A stretch of DNA of 64,000 bases from Brachypodium distachyon (GCF_000005505.3 NC_016133.3:43799237-43863236), one strand, 5' to 3'. Numbered from the stretch's first letter, positions 23,155 to 33,803 are shown. Numbers and translations are program-made. Notes: a model not told the origin generated them from the letters alone.

Positions 23155-23227
23155 GCTGCTGCCAGATCAGAACTTGATCGGCAGCATCTGGAATTTTAAA
23201 TGTAATGATTCTTTGTGTCTGCCATCG
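23155..23227 (+). promoter_or_regulatory. [12 protein letters not shown] promoter block, copy 3
   Basis: Contains an inverted repeat TGCTGCC(A)GATC (from 23157) and GATCGGCAGCA (to 23186), followed by CATCTGG and a GATTCTTTGTGTCTGCCATC segment. The block lies about 30 bp before the TATA (23257-23264). Confidence 0.55.
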
Positions 23228-23355
23228 AAACGATGCTGCCTCGCATACATCCTCTGTATATATAGGTATCAATAGATGATACACACATCAACCAACAATC
23301 GCTCTTTCCTACTCATCTCTTCCAACTAAAACAGAGATTAGTTTGAGGAGCAGAT

Positions 23356-24069
23356 ATGGCTTTCGCCCTAAGATCGATAAGCTTGCCTTCTAGGCATCAC
23401 AGCAGTGAGGAGGCAGTGCAAGAAGATCTGTGCATCCTAGAGACAAGCATCTCTTCATCCATTACCATTGAGACGATGTGTGATGGTTTGAGAAGGCTTG
23501 GAGACATCTATGGTGCTGTTGAGGAGATCATCCAGTTGCCAAGCAACCAAGTCTGCTCCTCCCAGCAGAGGAAGATGTTGGATGGAGAGATGGAATGTTC
23601 TCTCCAGCTGCTGGATCTCTGCAACACCATGCAAGAGATCTTCGTCGAGCTGAAAGCCATCATCCAAGAGCTGCAAGTGGCTCTAAGAAAAGGAGATGAT
23701 GCAACTGTCCGTGCCATGATCCATTCTTATACCCGATTGGTGAAGAAGGCTGGTAAACATTGCAAGAAGACTAACAGGAACGTGACTTCTGACAAGATGG
23801 ATTGTCGAGTGGCCAGGCTATTGACCAAGGCTAGGGAGATGGCTGTCTCTCTACTTGAGTCCACAGTACACCTCTTGTCGAAGCAAATTGAAATGCCTCA
23901 ACAGTCTCTTGTTTCCAAGGCATTTCAGAAGAAGAAACTAATTGTTTGCAAGGAGGAGCAATTGCAGGAATTAGAGTGCAGTATCGGAGATCTTGTGAGT
24001 GGAGCAGGACATCTGTTCCGGAGATTGGTCCAGAGCAGAGTTTCTCTCCTTAACATTCTAGGCTCCTAG
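23356..24069 (+). CDS. DUF241-type protein, array copy 3 ([12 protein letters not shown] type)
   Basis: Intronless, 237 aa. Starts [17 protein letters not shown] and ends [18 protein letters not shown]. Family landmarks in order: [100 protein letters not shown]. It differs from its sisters in the N-terminal segment (EEAVQEDLCILE) and in SSGAGH-type residues near the end (LVSGAGHLF). The final GS in place of SS is unique in the array. TATA is about 95 bp before the ATG. Function unknown; soluble, mostly helical. Confidence 0.88.
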   Translation: MAFALRSISLPSRHHSSEEAVQEDLCILETSISSSITIETMCDGLRRLGDIYGAVEEIIQLPSNQVCSSQQRKMLDGEMECSLQLLDLCNTMQEIFVELKAIIQELQVALRKGDDATVRAMIHSYTRLVKKAGKHCKKTNRNVTSDKMDCRVARLLTKAREMAVSLLESTVHLLSKQIEMPQQSLVSKAFQKKKLIVCKEEQLQELECSIGDLVSGAGHLFRRLVQSRVSLLNILGS

Positions 24070-24103
24070 ATCTCCAAGAGCCTTGTCACTCTTGATGTTC
24101 TGC

Positions 24104-24137
24104 GATTGGCATCCGACTATTTGAGGACTAGCCAGTC
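24104..24137 (+). promoter_or_regulatory. conserved 3'UTR hairpin, copy 3
   Basis: GATTGGC (24104-24110) pairs with GCCAGTC (24131-24137). The 3' arm differs from copies 1 and 2 at two positions and pairing is kept. 20-nt loop. Confidence 0.55.
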
Positions 24138-24139
24138 TT

Positions 24140-25095
24140 ACATTTCCCCTATATGTATATACAATATAGATGTACAGAAAGTTACAGAAACAGAACCCAA
24201 AGTTTTGATCTACTTTATGCTCATGATATAGTTTTGTGATGTCATTAAACTTTGTTTGAGTTCCTTGATTAGTGGATCTTGCTTGACTTGCATGAAACAT
24301 GCCATTTCGAAGTCACTAGAAGATTGTGATTGGCAGAATACGTTCCAGATTCTTACCCTAAATGATTCTCTCTGTTACTACGTATTCTTGCTTAAGAACG
24401 GATGCATATGCAAAAAAAATCCAAAGTTGTATGAAAAACAGAATATCTATTCTAAAATTTAATATCTGGGTGGGTATATAAAATAATTTCATACTCCCTC
24501 CGTCCCATATTAAGTGACGAAATATTACATGTATCTAGACACTTTTTGGGTATAAATACATCCATATTTGGGCAAATGTGAGTCACTTAATATGGGACGG
24601 AGGGAGTATTATTTTCTAGCGTGCGATCCTTGATATGATCTAGCTTTAGATTTCTAAAATAGTTCCTAATATGAAATGGAGCTGTTACCCAAGGTGCCAA
24701 ACTTTTTTGCTGGGTACAACCGTGCAAGTTCTCATATGGCACGGAGCAGTCAAACTTAAAATGGGGGTAAAATACAGCATGATCCTTGCACAGTAGATTT
24801 TGCTCTCCGTCAACTAAACAAGTCTGCTCCTAACGACAAGGCCTGAGACGCATAGTTAGCACAAATTTCCACCTAAAAATACCTGCTTAAATTGAGGACT
24901 GGACCATCTGTACAATAAAATGTAAATTTTTGGTTAGCAACCCAATAAATAACTGCTTGCTCATGCAAACATATCAAGCACTCAAAGTCCACCGCCCACA
25001 ACGGACTCCACCACACTGTTGATTCTTGCTGCCAATTGTTGGAACATGATAATGTGATCGCGCATCTCAAGGCAACGATGAGGCTGTAATCACAA
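24140..25095. other. intergenic with one MITE
   Basis: 3' flank of copy 3, the Stowaway MITE at 24494-24606, then copy 4 upstream DNA with the CTTGCTGCCAAT-GT-TGGAACATG repeat near 25025. Confidence 0.45.
24494..24606. mobile_element. Stowaway (Tc1/mariner) MITE, 113 bp
   Basis: Starts CTCCCTCCGTCCCATATTAA and ends with the complement, with TA on both sides (24492-24493 and 24607-24608). The whole element can fold into a long hairpin. Very common type in Pooideae grasses. Confidence 0.92.
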
Positions 25096-25170
25096 TACTG
25101 CTGCCAGATCTCAATCCATGGCAGACAGCATCTGGGGGATGAAATGGCATGATTCTTTATGTCTACCAAT
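25096..25170 (+). promoter_or_regulatory. [12 protein letters not shown] promoter block, copy 4
   Basis: CTGCTGCCAGATC...GGCAGACAGCATCTGG, then ATGGCATGATTCTTTATG and TCTACCAATC. TATAAATA follows at 25197-25204. Confidence 0.55.
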
Positions 25171-25298
25171 CAACTGCCACTGCTACCACATTTCTCTATA
25201 AATAGGCCTCAGAAGAATGGTAGACACATCAAACCAAAAGTTGATCTCTTCTTCTCCTCTCTTCAACCACAATACAGAGAAAAGCTTCAAGATCAGAC

Positions 25299-25994
25299 AT
25301 GGCTTTCCACCTAAGGTCGATAAGTTTGCCTTCTAGGCCTCAGGTCAGTGAGACTGAAATCGAGCAAGAGCTGCTCAGCCTAGAGGCCAGCATCTCTTCC
25401 TCCATCACCATCAGCACGATGTGTGATGGTCTGAGGAGGCTTGGAGACATCTACAATGTTGTTGAAGAGATTGTTTGCCTGCCAAGCTCCTCCCAGCAGA
25501 GGAAGATGTTGGACGGAGAGATGGAATGCTCTCTTGAGCTGTTGGATCTCTGCAGCACCATGCAAGAGATCTTCGTCGAGATGAAGGCCATCATCCAAGA
25601 GCTGCAAGTGGCTCTAAGAAAAGGAAATGATGCAGCTGCTCAAGCAAAGATCCAGTCCTATACTCGCTTGGTGAAGAAGGCCAAGAAACATTTCAAGAAG
25701 CCCGCTAAGAAGACTACTTCTGCAGATTGCAGGATGGTCATGCTGTTGAGCAACGCCAGAGAGGTCTCCATCTCTCTGCTGGAGTCCACAGTCCAGCTCT
25801 TGTCAAAGAAAATCGAGACTCCTAAACAGTCACTTATTTCCAAGGCATTTCACAACAAGAAGGCAGTTGTTTGCGAGGAGGAGCAATTGCAGGAGTTAGA
25901 GTGCAGCATCGGAGATCTTGAGAATGGAGCAGGACACCTGTTCAGGAAATTAGTCCAGAGCAGAGTTTCTCTCCTCAACATTCTTAGCTCATAG
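25299..25994 (+). CDS. DUF241-type protein, array copy 4 (SISLPSRP type)
   Basis: Intronless, 231 aa. Starts [17 protein letters not shown] and ends [18 protein letters not shown]. It lacks four residues found in other members at [12 protein letters not shown] (here CLPSSSQQ), a deletion shared only with copy 6. The two proteins differ at only about 14 positions. The basic patch reads [13 protein letters not shown]. Function unknown. The unit includes the conserved promoter block and TATA, and a 3' hairpin with a bulged base. Confidence 0.9.
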   Translation: MAFHLRSISLPSRPQVSETEIEQELLSLEASISSSITISTMCDGLRRLGDIYNVVEEIVCLPSSSQQRKMLDGEMECSLELLDLCSTMQEIFVEMKAIIQELQVALRKGNDAAAQAKIQSYTRLVKKAKKHFKKPAKKTTSADCRMVMLLSNAREVSISLLESTVQLLSKKIETPKQSLISKAFHNKKAVVCEEEQLQELECSIGDLENGAGHLFRKLVQSRVSLLNILSS

Positions 25995-26022
25995 ATACTC
26001 CATCTCACTCTTGACGTCCTGT

Positions 26023-26057
26023 GACTTGGCATCCGCCTTTTTGAGGATTAGCCGATC
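26023..26057 (+). promoter_or_regulatory. conserved 3'UTR hairpin, copy 4
   Basis: GA(C)TTGGC (26023-26030) against GCCGATC (26051-26057), pairing with one bulged C. Inner ATCC...GGAT is present. Confidence 0.45.
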
Positions 26058-26059
26058 AT

Positions 26060-27190
26060 GGCACAATTTTCCCATATGTATATAGTACAAATGTACAGAA
26101 AATTATAGAAAGGCAAAGCAAAGTTTTGATCTATTTCATGATTTGTGATCTCTCTATACTTTCAGTCGATGTCCTTGGTTAGTGGATCATGTTACTTGTA
26201 CATTAAACATGCCAGATCAAGGCTACAAGCGCTAAGGCTGTAATTAGCACAGAGAATAAATTGTTAATTACAAAGATTCCCCACCAACACCACATGTCCA
26301 CATGGCTGTGTAGTCTGGCACTACTAATTAAATATTTCTTGTTTCAAGATGGGTATACATCAAAATAGGAGAGTGAGCTGGTTTGGGCTGGACGGCAGCG
26401 CCAATCCCCACAGCATGACAGGCATAAGGCCATGGCTGCGCATGGCTCGCCATGCCGCCACTTTGTTTCTTATGTCTTCCCAAATCATCAATTTTTCCTT
26501 TCGTTTTGTCCTCCATTTATGTTTATTTTTTATTCGGGAAAATTCTCCTACCGTATTTAGGGCCTGAAGAGATTGTTCTGGGCCTGTTTACAGGTCAAGT
26601 CAATTCAGGTCAAGTCTTACGCCTGTTTACAAGGCTGAAAATTATTCTGGGCCCATCGGCTCAGATCAAAGCCCATCTTGGCCAGGCCCACAAATATCAA
26701 CCAGACTGACAGCATGGCTGCTCAAAATTCAATCCAACAATTTATTCACCTAAACAGATCTAGCTATATATATTTGAAGATTATTAATGCAAGTAGTTGC
26801 AAAATGCCATACGATATAGATGCACGTAATGAACTAAACAACTCTGCACAGCCACATGGTTTCTCTTGAGATCTCGATATGCATCACATATGAAATTCAA
26901 ATGAGATGCCAAATGTTTCTGACACCTTACCAGCCAGCGATGCTGCACGGATGGAATCAAAACTTTGCCGCCAATACTCGAGACATGGCTGCAGAAAATA
27001 AACAACAGAGCATCAGCTTGCCTTGTGCATGATCCGCAAGATTCTTCTTGTCTGTCCAGGCAGATTATTTGTTATAAGTAGACAGAAACCTACATGGGAG
27101 TTTCTCTTGTTCACTTACCAGTCTCTCTTCTAGCTCCATCCAGAGAAAAGATAGCAGTGGCAAACTAGCTTCTGTTCCAAGAGTGTCTTG
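26060..27190. other. intergenic with pseudogene promoter
   Basis: Several GGGCCTG/TGGGCC words cluster at 26560-26700 without an adjacent gene. From about 26930 a GCCAGCGATGCTGCAC word and a TTTGCCGCCAATA word mark a decayed array promoter leading to the pseudogene. Confidence 0.4.
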
Positions 27191-27194
27191 CCAT

Positions 27195-27760
27195 TTAGAG
27201 TCGGAGTCGAAGAACATCTCACCAACGAAATCGAAGTCGAAGAACAGCCGCAGAGCTGAAATACGTCTGTCTCTTCACATCCTGCAACCATCGACACAAT
27301 GTGCGATGGTCTGAGGATGCTTCGTTAGCCTTTCGCAGTCTCTTCAAAGGAAGATACTGGTACTCTGTGTTGTTTCTTTGAACTCTCCCATGCAAAAGAG
27401 TAGTCATTTGAAACTGACTGTTCAAGAGCTGCATTGATTTATCAAGAGAAGATGTTCAAGATGCAAGAACATAAAGAAAATTGAGAAGATAGATACATCT
27501 GATGACAAAGAATACCACAGAGTGATCAGATTACTTATCGGAGTGAGGGACTAGGGAGACGACTGTCTCACTACTTGAACCAAAATTGCATGCAGCTCCT
27601 GTCCAAGAAAATTGCGATCCTGTCCAGAAAAAATGCATGAAAAGGAGAAGCAATTCCCCATATTGGATTTGGAGTTGGATATTGTTGATTTAAATTGCGG
27701 AGGAGAATGTTCAGGAAACTGACCCAGAAAATATATTTTTGTTATGAGTACTCTCAAGCT
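27195..27760 (+). pseudogene. decayed DUF241-type array copy
   Basis: Homology to the array is clear in pieces. ACCATCGACACAATGTGCGA and TGGTCTGAGG (27290-27320) encode the [10 protein letters not shown] segment. CTGTTCAAGAGCTGCA near 27418 matches VQEL. TTGGAGTTGGATATTGTTGAT near 27670 matches LELDIVD, and TTCAGGAAACTGACCCAGAA matches LFRKLTQ. Several frameshifts, stops and deletions separate them and there is no usable start. A diverged 3' hairpin region (ATTGGAATCC...GGATTC) still follows at about 27787. It appears closer to the SASVPSSP type. Confidence 0.8.
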
Positions 27761-27769
27761 TCTAGACAC

Positions 27770-28575
27770 ACATCTCTGAATCTATACAATTGGAATCCAC
27801 CTTAAAGGATTCACTAATAATTCAACAAATTTTGATGTACAGAAAGTATGAAGTCTACTTCTCCCGATGTCAATCTAATTGTTCAAGATGCATGTGCCTA
27901 ATAGATGTCCTGATTATTTCACTTGGTATTTCGTCCAATCTGGAGAAGGTAATTCTTTCTGCACCTTTATGATCATATAGTTCACTCGCCTGGCAACTGA
28001 AACAATAGCCTGAAAAAAAACAGTAGGATGAGGTTTGCTTATTCCAACTTCACCAAACAGAAAGGTGATCAATATTTTTAGAACCCATTAGTATAATTAG
28101 AAATAAGATTCTATGAAAAACATAAAGAAGGGGCACACATAGAAACCTCATTTATGTTATGGTTTGATATGAAATAGCCATGCTTCTCACACGGTGGGTG
28201 GCTCAAACTGAAAAAGTGTGGATTAAATGTTGAAAAAAAAGAAGCCCATGGTCCTTGTGCAGTGGATCTTGTTTTCCAATACCTAAACATGCCAGCTCGA
28301 AACCACGAGGCTTCCAATTGTGGTTAGCATGAGTTTCCACCAAAGAAACAATACCCAGCTAAACTGAGGACAGATCAGTAGCCAGGGTAACACATGTGTC
28401 ACAGCTAAATGGGTTAGCATTCCATTAAAAATGGCTTGTGCATGCAATTATGTCAAGATCCAATGTTGGTTCTTGCTGCGAATTGTTGGAACATGACAAT
28501 GTGATGGCTCATCTAGAGGAAAGCAGGGACACTAAAAAAATTATTGACATGAGGTGACTTTAGGTTTGTAATCGC
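27770..28575. other. intergenic
   Basis: Pseudogene 3' flank, then GGATCTTG...AACATGCCAGCTCGAA (near 28263) and TTCTTGCTGCGAATTGTTGG (from 28470), the repeated upstream words of the array. Confidence 0.4.
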
Positions 28576-28578
28576 TAT

Positions 28579-28652
28579 GCTGCTGCCAGATCTCAGTCCA
28601 TGGCAGACAGCATCTGGCAGATGAAATGGCATGATTCTAAATGTCTACCAAT
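28579..28652 (+). promoter_or_regulatory. [12 protein letters not shown] promoter block, copy 5
   Basis: TGCTGCCAGATCTCAG...GGCAGACAGCATCTGG, then ATGGCATGATTCTAAATG. TATAAATA follows at 28682-28689. Confidence 0.55.
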
Positions 28653-28785
28653 CATCTGATACTGCTTATATGTTTCTTCTGTATAAATACACCTCAGCAG
28701 AATGCTAGACACATCAAACCAAAAGTTGCTCTTTCTTCTCATCATCTCTTCAACCCAAAAACAGAAAAAAGCTTCAGGATCAGAT

Positions 28786-29496
28786 ATGGCTTTCCACCTA
28801 AGATCGATAAGTTTGCCTTCTAGGCCTCACACCACTGAAACTGAAGTCGAGCAAGAGCTCCAGAGCCTAGAGGCAAGCATCTCTTCCTCCATGACTATCA
28901 GCACAATGTGTGATGGTCTTAGGAGTCTTGGGGACATCTACAATGGTGCAGAAGAGATTATTTGCCTGCCAAGCAACCAAGTTTGTTCCTCCCAGCAGAG
29001 GAAGATGTTGGATGGAGAAATGGAACGTTCTCTCGAGCTGCTGGATCTCTGCAACACTATGCAAGAGATCTTTGTCGAGATGAAGGCCATCATCCAAGAG
29101 CTTCAAGTAGCTCTAAGAAAAGGAGATACCACATCTGCTCAAGCCAAGATCCAGTCATATACTCGCTTGGCGAAGAAAGCAAAGAAACAGTTCAAGAAGA
29201 CCCCAGAGAAGGCTATTTCCCACATAACAGAGTGCAGGATGGTCATGCTATTGACCAAGGCTAGAGAGATCTCCATCTCTCTGCTGAAGTCCACACTCCA
29301 TCTCTTGTCGAAGCATATCAAAATGCCAAAACAGTCTCTTGTTTCCAAGGCATTTCACAAGAAGACTGTTGTTTGCAAGGAGGAGCAATTGCAGGAGTTA
29401 GAGTGCAGTATCGGAGATCTTGAGAATGGAGCAGGACATCTCTTCAGGAAATTAGTCCAGAGCAGAGTTTCTCTCCTAAACATTCTTAGCTCCTAG
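28786..29496 (+). CDS. DUF241-type protein, array copy 5 (SISLPSRP type)
   Basis: Intronless, 236 aa. Starts [17 protein letters not shown] and ends [18 protein letters not shown]. It keeps the full [20 protein letters not shown] segment that copies 4 and 6 have shortened. The middle reads ARKAKKQFKK-like (LAKKAKKQFKKTPEK), and LLKSTLHLLSKHIKMPKQ replaces the LLEST...KQIEMP of others. The open frame runs 28 codons upstream of this ATG to 28702, which lies just after the expected transcription start. I choose 28786 by alignment. Function unknown. Confidence 0.89.
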   Translation: MAFHLRSISLPSRPHTTETEVEQELQSLEASISSSMTISTMCDGLRSLGDIYNGAEEIICLPSNQVCSSQQRKMLDGEMERSLELLDLCNTMQEIFVEMKAIIQELQVALRKGDTTSAQAKIQSYTRLAKKAKKQFKKTPEKAISHITECRMVMLLTKAREISISLLKSTLHLLSKHIKMPKQSLVSKAFHKKTVVCKEEQLQELECSIGDLENGAGHLFRKLVQSRVSLLNILSS

Positions 29497-29524
29497 ACAC
29501 TCCATGTCTCTCTTGACCACCTAC

Positions 29525-29558
29525 GATTGGCATCCAAGTTTTTTAGGATTAGCTGATC
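29525..29558 (+). promoter_or_regulatory. conserved 3'UTR hairpin, copy 5
   Basis: GATTGGC (29525-29531) and GCTGATC (29552-29558), 20-nt loop, inner ATCC...GGAT. Confidence 0.55.
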
Positions 29559-29559
29559 T

Positions 29560-30415
29560 TGATAAGTCCCATATGTATATAGTACAAATGTACAGATATT
29601 ATAGAAGGAAAAACAAAAGTTTTGATCCATTTCATGCTTGATTATGTGTTCTGTGATCTCAGTATACTTTATTTCGATATCCTTGGTTAGTGGATCTTGC
29701 TCTGTGTGCATAAAACATGCCAGGTCGAAGTCACAATGGCTCGTAGTTAGCGGAATCAATCCATTTTATTAGCCGAATTCTCGACCACCACATGGCTGTG
29801 CAATCCGGCACCACAATTGAATAGGTCTTCGTTCAGAATGCGACAAAGTCCAAATTAGTGCACCCAAATTTTAGATTTTTGACATCTAAATCATTTGTGC
29901 ATTTTACAGTGTAAGCCATTGCAAATCCAGAAGCCACCCTAAATGCCAAAACCATGCACCTAGCACCACAACTTGTTGCTTGTTCTTCAGGATTATGATA
30001 TCCTAACATTAATTGAAGCAAAACGATCAAAACTTGCCAGGGCTTAAAGTTTCTGTTCCTTTCCATATAATAATTATCGTGGGGATAACATGTTGAACAG
30101 ATAACAAGCCCATGAGACCTTGTTTTACGTGGCTTAAACATGCCAGCTCGAACTATCGATGCTTCAACTTGTGACGCAAGCGTTTCCAGCAAATTAAATA
30201 CCTGATTAAAATGAGCCATACCACAGCTAAATGCTGGGTTAACAACCAATTTAGTGGCTTGAGCATGCAATTATGCCAAGACCACCCGACTACCATAGTG
30301 ATGGTTCTTGCTGCAAATTATTGGAACATGACAATGTGATGGCACATCTCGAGGAAAGTGGGCAAACAAAAAGAAAGTACTAAACATGAGACGACTTTAG
30401 TGCTGTAACCGCTAA
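29560..30415. other. intergenic
   Basis: 3' flank with CATATGTATATAGTACAAATG (shared with copies 4 and 6), GGATCTTGCTC...ACATGCCAGGTCGAAG near 29693, and TTCTTGCTGCAAATTATTGG from 30305. No gene. The minus-strand open frame at 29833-30270 has no domain. Confidence 0.4.
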
Positions 30416-30490
30416 GCTGCTACCAGATCTCAGGCCAAAGCCGACAGCATCAGGGAGTTGTAATGACATGATTCTTCATGTCTACCAATC
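30416..30490 (+). promoter_or_regulatory. [12 protein letters not shown] promoter block, copy 6
   Basis: GCTGCTACCAGATCTCAGG...CCGACAGCATCAGG: a more diverged dyad, then ATGACATGATTCTTCATG. TATAAGTA at 30519-30526. Confidence 0.5.
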
Positions 30491-30620
30491 AAACGCTGCT
30501 GCTGCTTATAGACTTCTGTATAAGTAGGCCTTGGCAGAATGGTAGACACATCAAACCAGAAGTTGCTCTATCCTTCTCCTCTCTTGAACCACAATACATA
30601 GAAAAGCTTCAAGATCAGAC

Positions 30621-31316
30621 ATGGCTTTCCACCTAAGATCGATAAGTTTACCTTCTAGGCCTCAGGCCAGTGAGACCGAAGTTGAGAAAGAGCTGCTCAG
30701 CGTAGAGGCAAGCATCTCTTCCTCCACCACCATCAGCACGATGTGTGATGGTCTGAGGAGGCTTGGAGACATCTACACTGTTGTTGAAGAGATTGTTTGC
30801 TTGCCAAGCTCCTCTCAGCAGAGGAAGATGTTGGACGGAGAGATGGAATGCTCTCTTGAGCTGTTGGATCTCTGCAGCACCATGCAAGAGATCTTCGTCG
30901 AGATGAAGGCCATCATCCAAGAGCTGCAAGTGGCTCTAAGAAAAGGAAATGATGCAGCTGCTCAAGCCAAGATCCAGTCCTATACTCGCTTGGTGAAGAA
31001 GGCCAAGAAACATTTCAAGAAGACTGCGAAGAAGAATACTTCTGCAGATTGCAGAATGGTCATGCTGTTGACCAAGGCCAGAGAGATCTCTGTCTCTCTG
31101 CTGGAGTCCACAGTCCAGCTCTTGTCAAAGAAAATCGAGATTCCTAAACAGTCTCTTATTTCCAAGGCATTTCACAACAAGAAGGCAGTTGTTTGCGAGG
31201 AGGAGCAATTGCAGGAGTTAGAGTGCAGCATCGGAGGTCTTGAGAATGGAGCAGGACACCTGTTCAGGAAATTAGTCCAGAGCAGAGTTTCTCTCCTCAA
31301 CATTCTTAGCTCATAG
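30621..31316 (+). CDS. DUF241-type protein, array copy 6 (SISLPSRP type)
   Basis: Intronless, 231 aa, sister of copy 4 (about 14 differences). It shares copy 4's four-residue deletion at CLPSSSQQ and the [17 protein letters not shown] segment. One difference lies in an otherwise fixed spot: CSIGGLENGAG instead of CSIGDLENGAG. The pseudogene and copy 5 lie between copies 4 and 6, so either a multi-gene block was duplicated or the two were homogenised by conversion. Function unknown. Confidence 0.9.
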   Translation: MAFHLRSISLPSRPQASETEVEKELLSVEASISSSTTISTMCDGLRRLGDIYTVVEEIVCLPSSSQQRKMLDGEMECSLELLDLCSTMQEIFVEMKAIIQELQVALRKGNDAAAQAKIQSYTRLVKKAKKHFKKTAKKNTSADCRMVMLLTKAREISVSLLESTVQLLSKKIEIPKQSLISKAFHNKKAVVCEEEQLQELECSIGGLENGAGHLFRKLVQSRVSLLNILSS

Positions 31317-31344
31317 ATACTCCATGTCACTCTTGGCGCCCTGT

Positions 31345-31378
31345 GATTGGCATCCGCCTTTTTGAGGATTAGCTGATC
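31345..31378 (+). promoter_or_regulatory. conserved 3'UTR hairpin, copy 6
   Basis: GATTGGC (31345-31351) and GCTGATC (31372-31378), 20-nt loop, inner ATCC...GGAT. Confidence 0.55.
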
Positions 31379-31379
31379 T

Positions 31380-33665
31380 TGGCACAATTTTCCCATATGT
31401 ATACAGTACAAATGTACAGAAAATTATAGAAGGAAAAACTAAAGTTTTGATCCATTTCATGCTTGAAGATGTGTTTCGTGATCTGATACTTTATTTTGAT
31501 ATCCTTGGGTAGTGGATCTTGCTCCCTGTGCATAAAACATGACAGGTAGAAGCCACAATGACAAGTGTGTAGTTAGCAGAATCAATTGGTTTTATTAGCC
31601 AGATTCTCCGCCACCACCACATGGTTGTGCAGTCTGGCACTACAATTGAATATACTGCTTTTTTAGAGTGGAACAAAGTCCAAATTAGTGTTCTTGGATT
31701 TTTAATGTCTTCAACATACATTTCAACAATCCAGAAGCTCCAAAATACCAAAATACCAAGAATGGTTAGATAGATTTCAGTAATACATTTGTGTTTCTTC
31801 CTTCTCTTCCTCACCTTGTATAACACCAATAAAAACATTACTGATGGTATTCACTCAAAAAATATCATATAGCTCAGAGTTACAGAGAAAAGTATCAAAA
31901 TATTTGTCCAATCAACATAGGGTCCGGACCTCAAAACCATCTCGAACTAAGTTCTTGTCCTTCAATAGTGACAACAAATGCTTAATATTAATTGGCACAA
32001 ATTATGAGCATTCCGGGCCACAGGTTTGTGCACTTGAACACCCATATGTTCATTAGCAGTTACTACACGAATTGTAAAGAGTTGTTAAGTTCACAGAAGT
32101 TCGAAAAGGAGCCCTTAGAGACAGACCTCTGATGAAAGCAGGGAAGATGGAACCTGGCGCGAGCTCGGCGGTGGTGTTCTGCTGATATCTGGTTGTTGGC
32201 CCAACCTAATCTCAAATCAAATTCTGTCTTGACTCCAACCATCAACAGACCTGATAAAGAACTGGCCAATTCTTAAATAATGTGCATGCACAATTGATAA
32301 TTAAGAAACATTAACTCGGTTCTGAGAAAGGTAAAAGGTGAATAATTATTTATGTGCACCTGTGTGGCTACTTAAGAACCATTGGTATGTTAGACATTCG
32401 TGCATACTTTCCACCAATAATTGGAACAAGAGGAATGATAAGCTCACATAGAGGCAGAAAAAAACGGGTCCTTTCAAAATTGCAAAATATCACAAATGAC
32501 AGCACATGGAAAATAAGATGCTGCAAACTGCTGAAACATGCCAGCGATGCCACACGTAAGTTCAATGTAACATAAGCTCAGTTAGATGTACCTAATCCAC
32601 TAGAAAATTGCAGAATATGTGGATCCTCTCAAGGCTGCAATGAACAAATGCTGCAGGCATGCGATTGGCAATTGAAACATGCCAGCAATCCTGTGAACTG
32701 AAGAGCGTAAAGTGGTCTTGTAAGGTTGGAGTTCCAGTGGACCAAGGCTGTTAGCAGAACCAGATAACATAATGCTGGAATGCGCAGATCAAGTCAATGA
32801 CTCCTTACGACAGCAAGGACCAAGCACACGTCCACAACCTCATGCAGATGAGTTTGCCACTAACAATTAATACGTGTCTGTAGCATGCCAGCGACACAGC
32901 ATGAAGATGGTTAGTCATCATGCAATGTTGACAACTTGACACACCAATGGACATGATCGAGCTATTTAGATCGTAACAAAGAATGCATCCACGTGCAAGC
33001 CCTTAACAAGTGCAAGAGCCTTATAATAAAGTGGGCCTTGTTCCCCGTAACTAATAGCACACCAGCTCGCAATTAGCACTACCAAGCAACTAGTACTTGC
33101 ATATCAAACAGATCACATTGCCCATTAAAGAAGAGTTTAAGCATGCACAAATGACGAGGCGCAGCAATAGAGTAATCAGACACGTATTTTCTTGCTGCCA
33201 AGAACTGGAACATGGCAATGTGACAGCCCTCGTTTGGAGCACCTAATGCACCAATAAGAAATTGCACTGCATGTGGATCGTCCTGAGATTGCACACCTTC
33301 ACATGCTAAAGCACTAGTAGAAACATGCCAGCGATTCTCACCAGATACACATGGCCTTGGAGCCTCGAAGGTGCGCAATCAGCAGCCAGCTTTTCTTCTC
33401 ATATTGTTTCACTGCACACTCCGATCTCATGATCCCGATCTGATATTAAACTAAATGCTCGTGCAGATGAGTTTGCTGCCAATAACCAAGACATAACAGC
33501 CTTATTATAATCCTCAACTAGCGACTACAGACTAGAGCTACAGATGTCCCTTGCATTGACAAAGCATAAAAAATGCATCAGCTTGTCGGGGGGATGGGTG
33601 GCTTATGTGCCAGCAGCACAACTCTCCATCATCGACGAGATTCTTGTTGTCTATAGGGTGAGCCT
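31380..33665. other. 2.3-kb gap with repeated promoter relics
   Basis: No coding remnant seen. GAAACATGCCAGCGATGC-type words occur near 32532, 32667, 32885 and 33327. CCAATA-type/GGAACATGGCA words occur near 32412 and 33190. GATGAGTTTGC(C/T)-type words occur near 32845 and 33465. This is the second large gap, after 21.1-23.1 kb, that looks like array units whose genes were lost. Confidence 0.4.
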
Positions 33666-33666
33666 T

Positions 33667-33697
33667 TCCATGGCTTCTGCTTCTTTTGTTATATATA
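33667..33697 (+). promoter_or_regulatory. [12 protein letters not shown] proximal promoter, copy 7
   Basis: CCATGGCTTCTGCTTCTTTT followed by TATATATA. The same order is present before copies 10-13 (ends at 43499, 45684, 47749 and 49756). Confidence 0.5.
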
Positions 33698-33803
33698 CAG
33701 GCACACCATACCGGTTCAGCGCCATTGCAGTAGTGTCACTTCTCTGAATATCTTCTCTTCCATTTCTAGATAAAAAGAACGGATTTCAGCTTCAATTCTA
33801 GCC

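Noticed and set aside
33588..33600. TGTCGGGGGGATG, identical to the start of the solo LTR
   Set aside because: Only 13 bases match; the next bases and any LTR end are absent. Treated as chance or an unrecognisable fragment.
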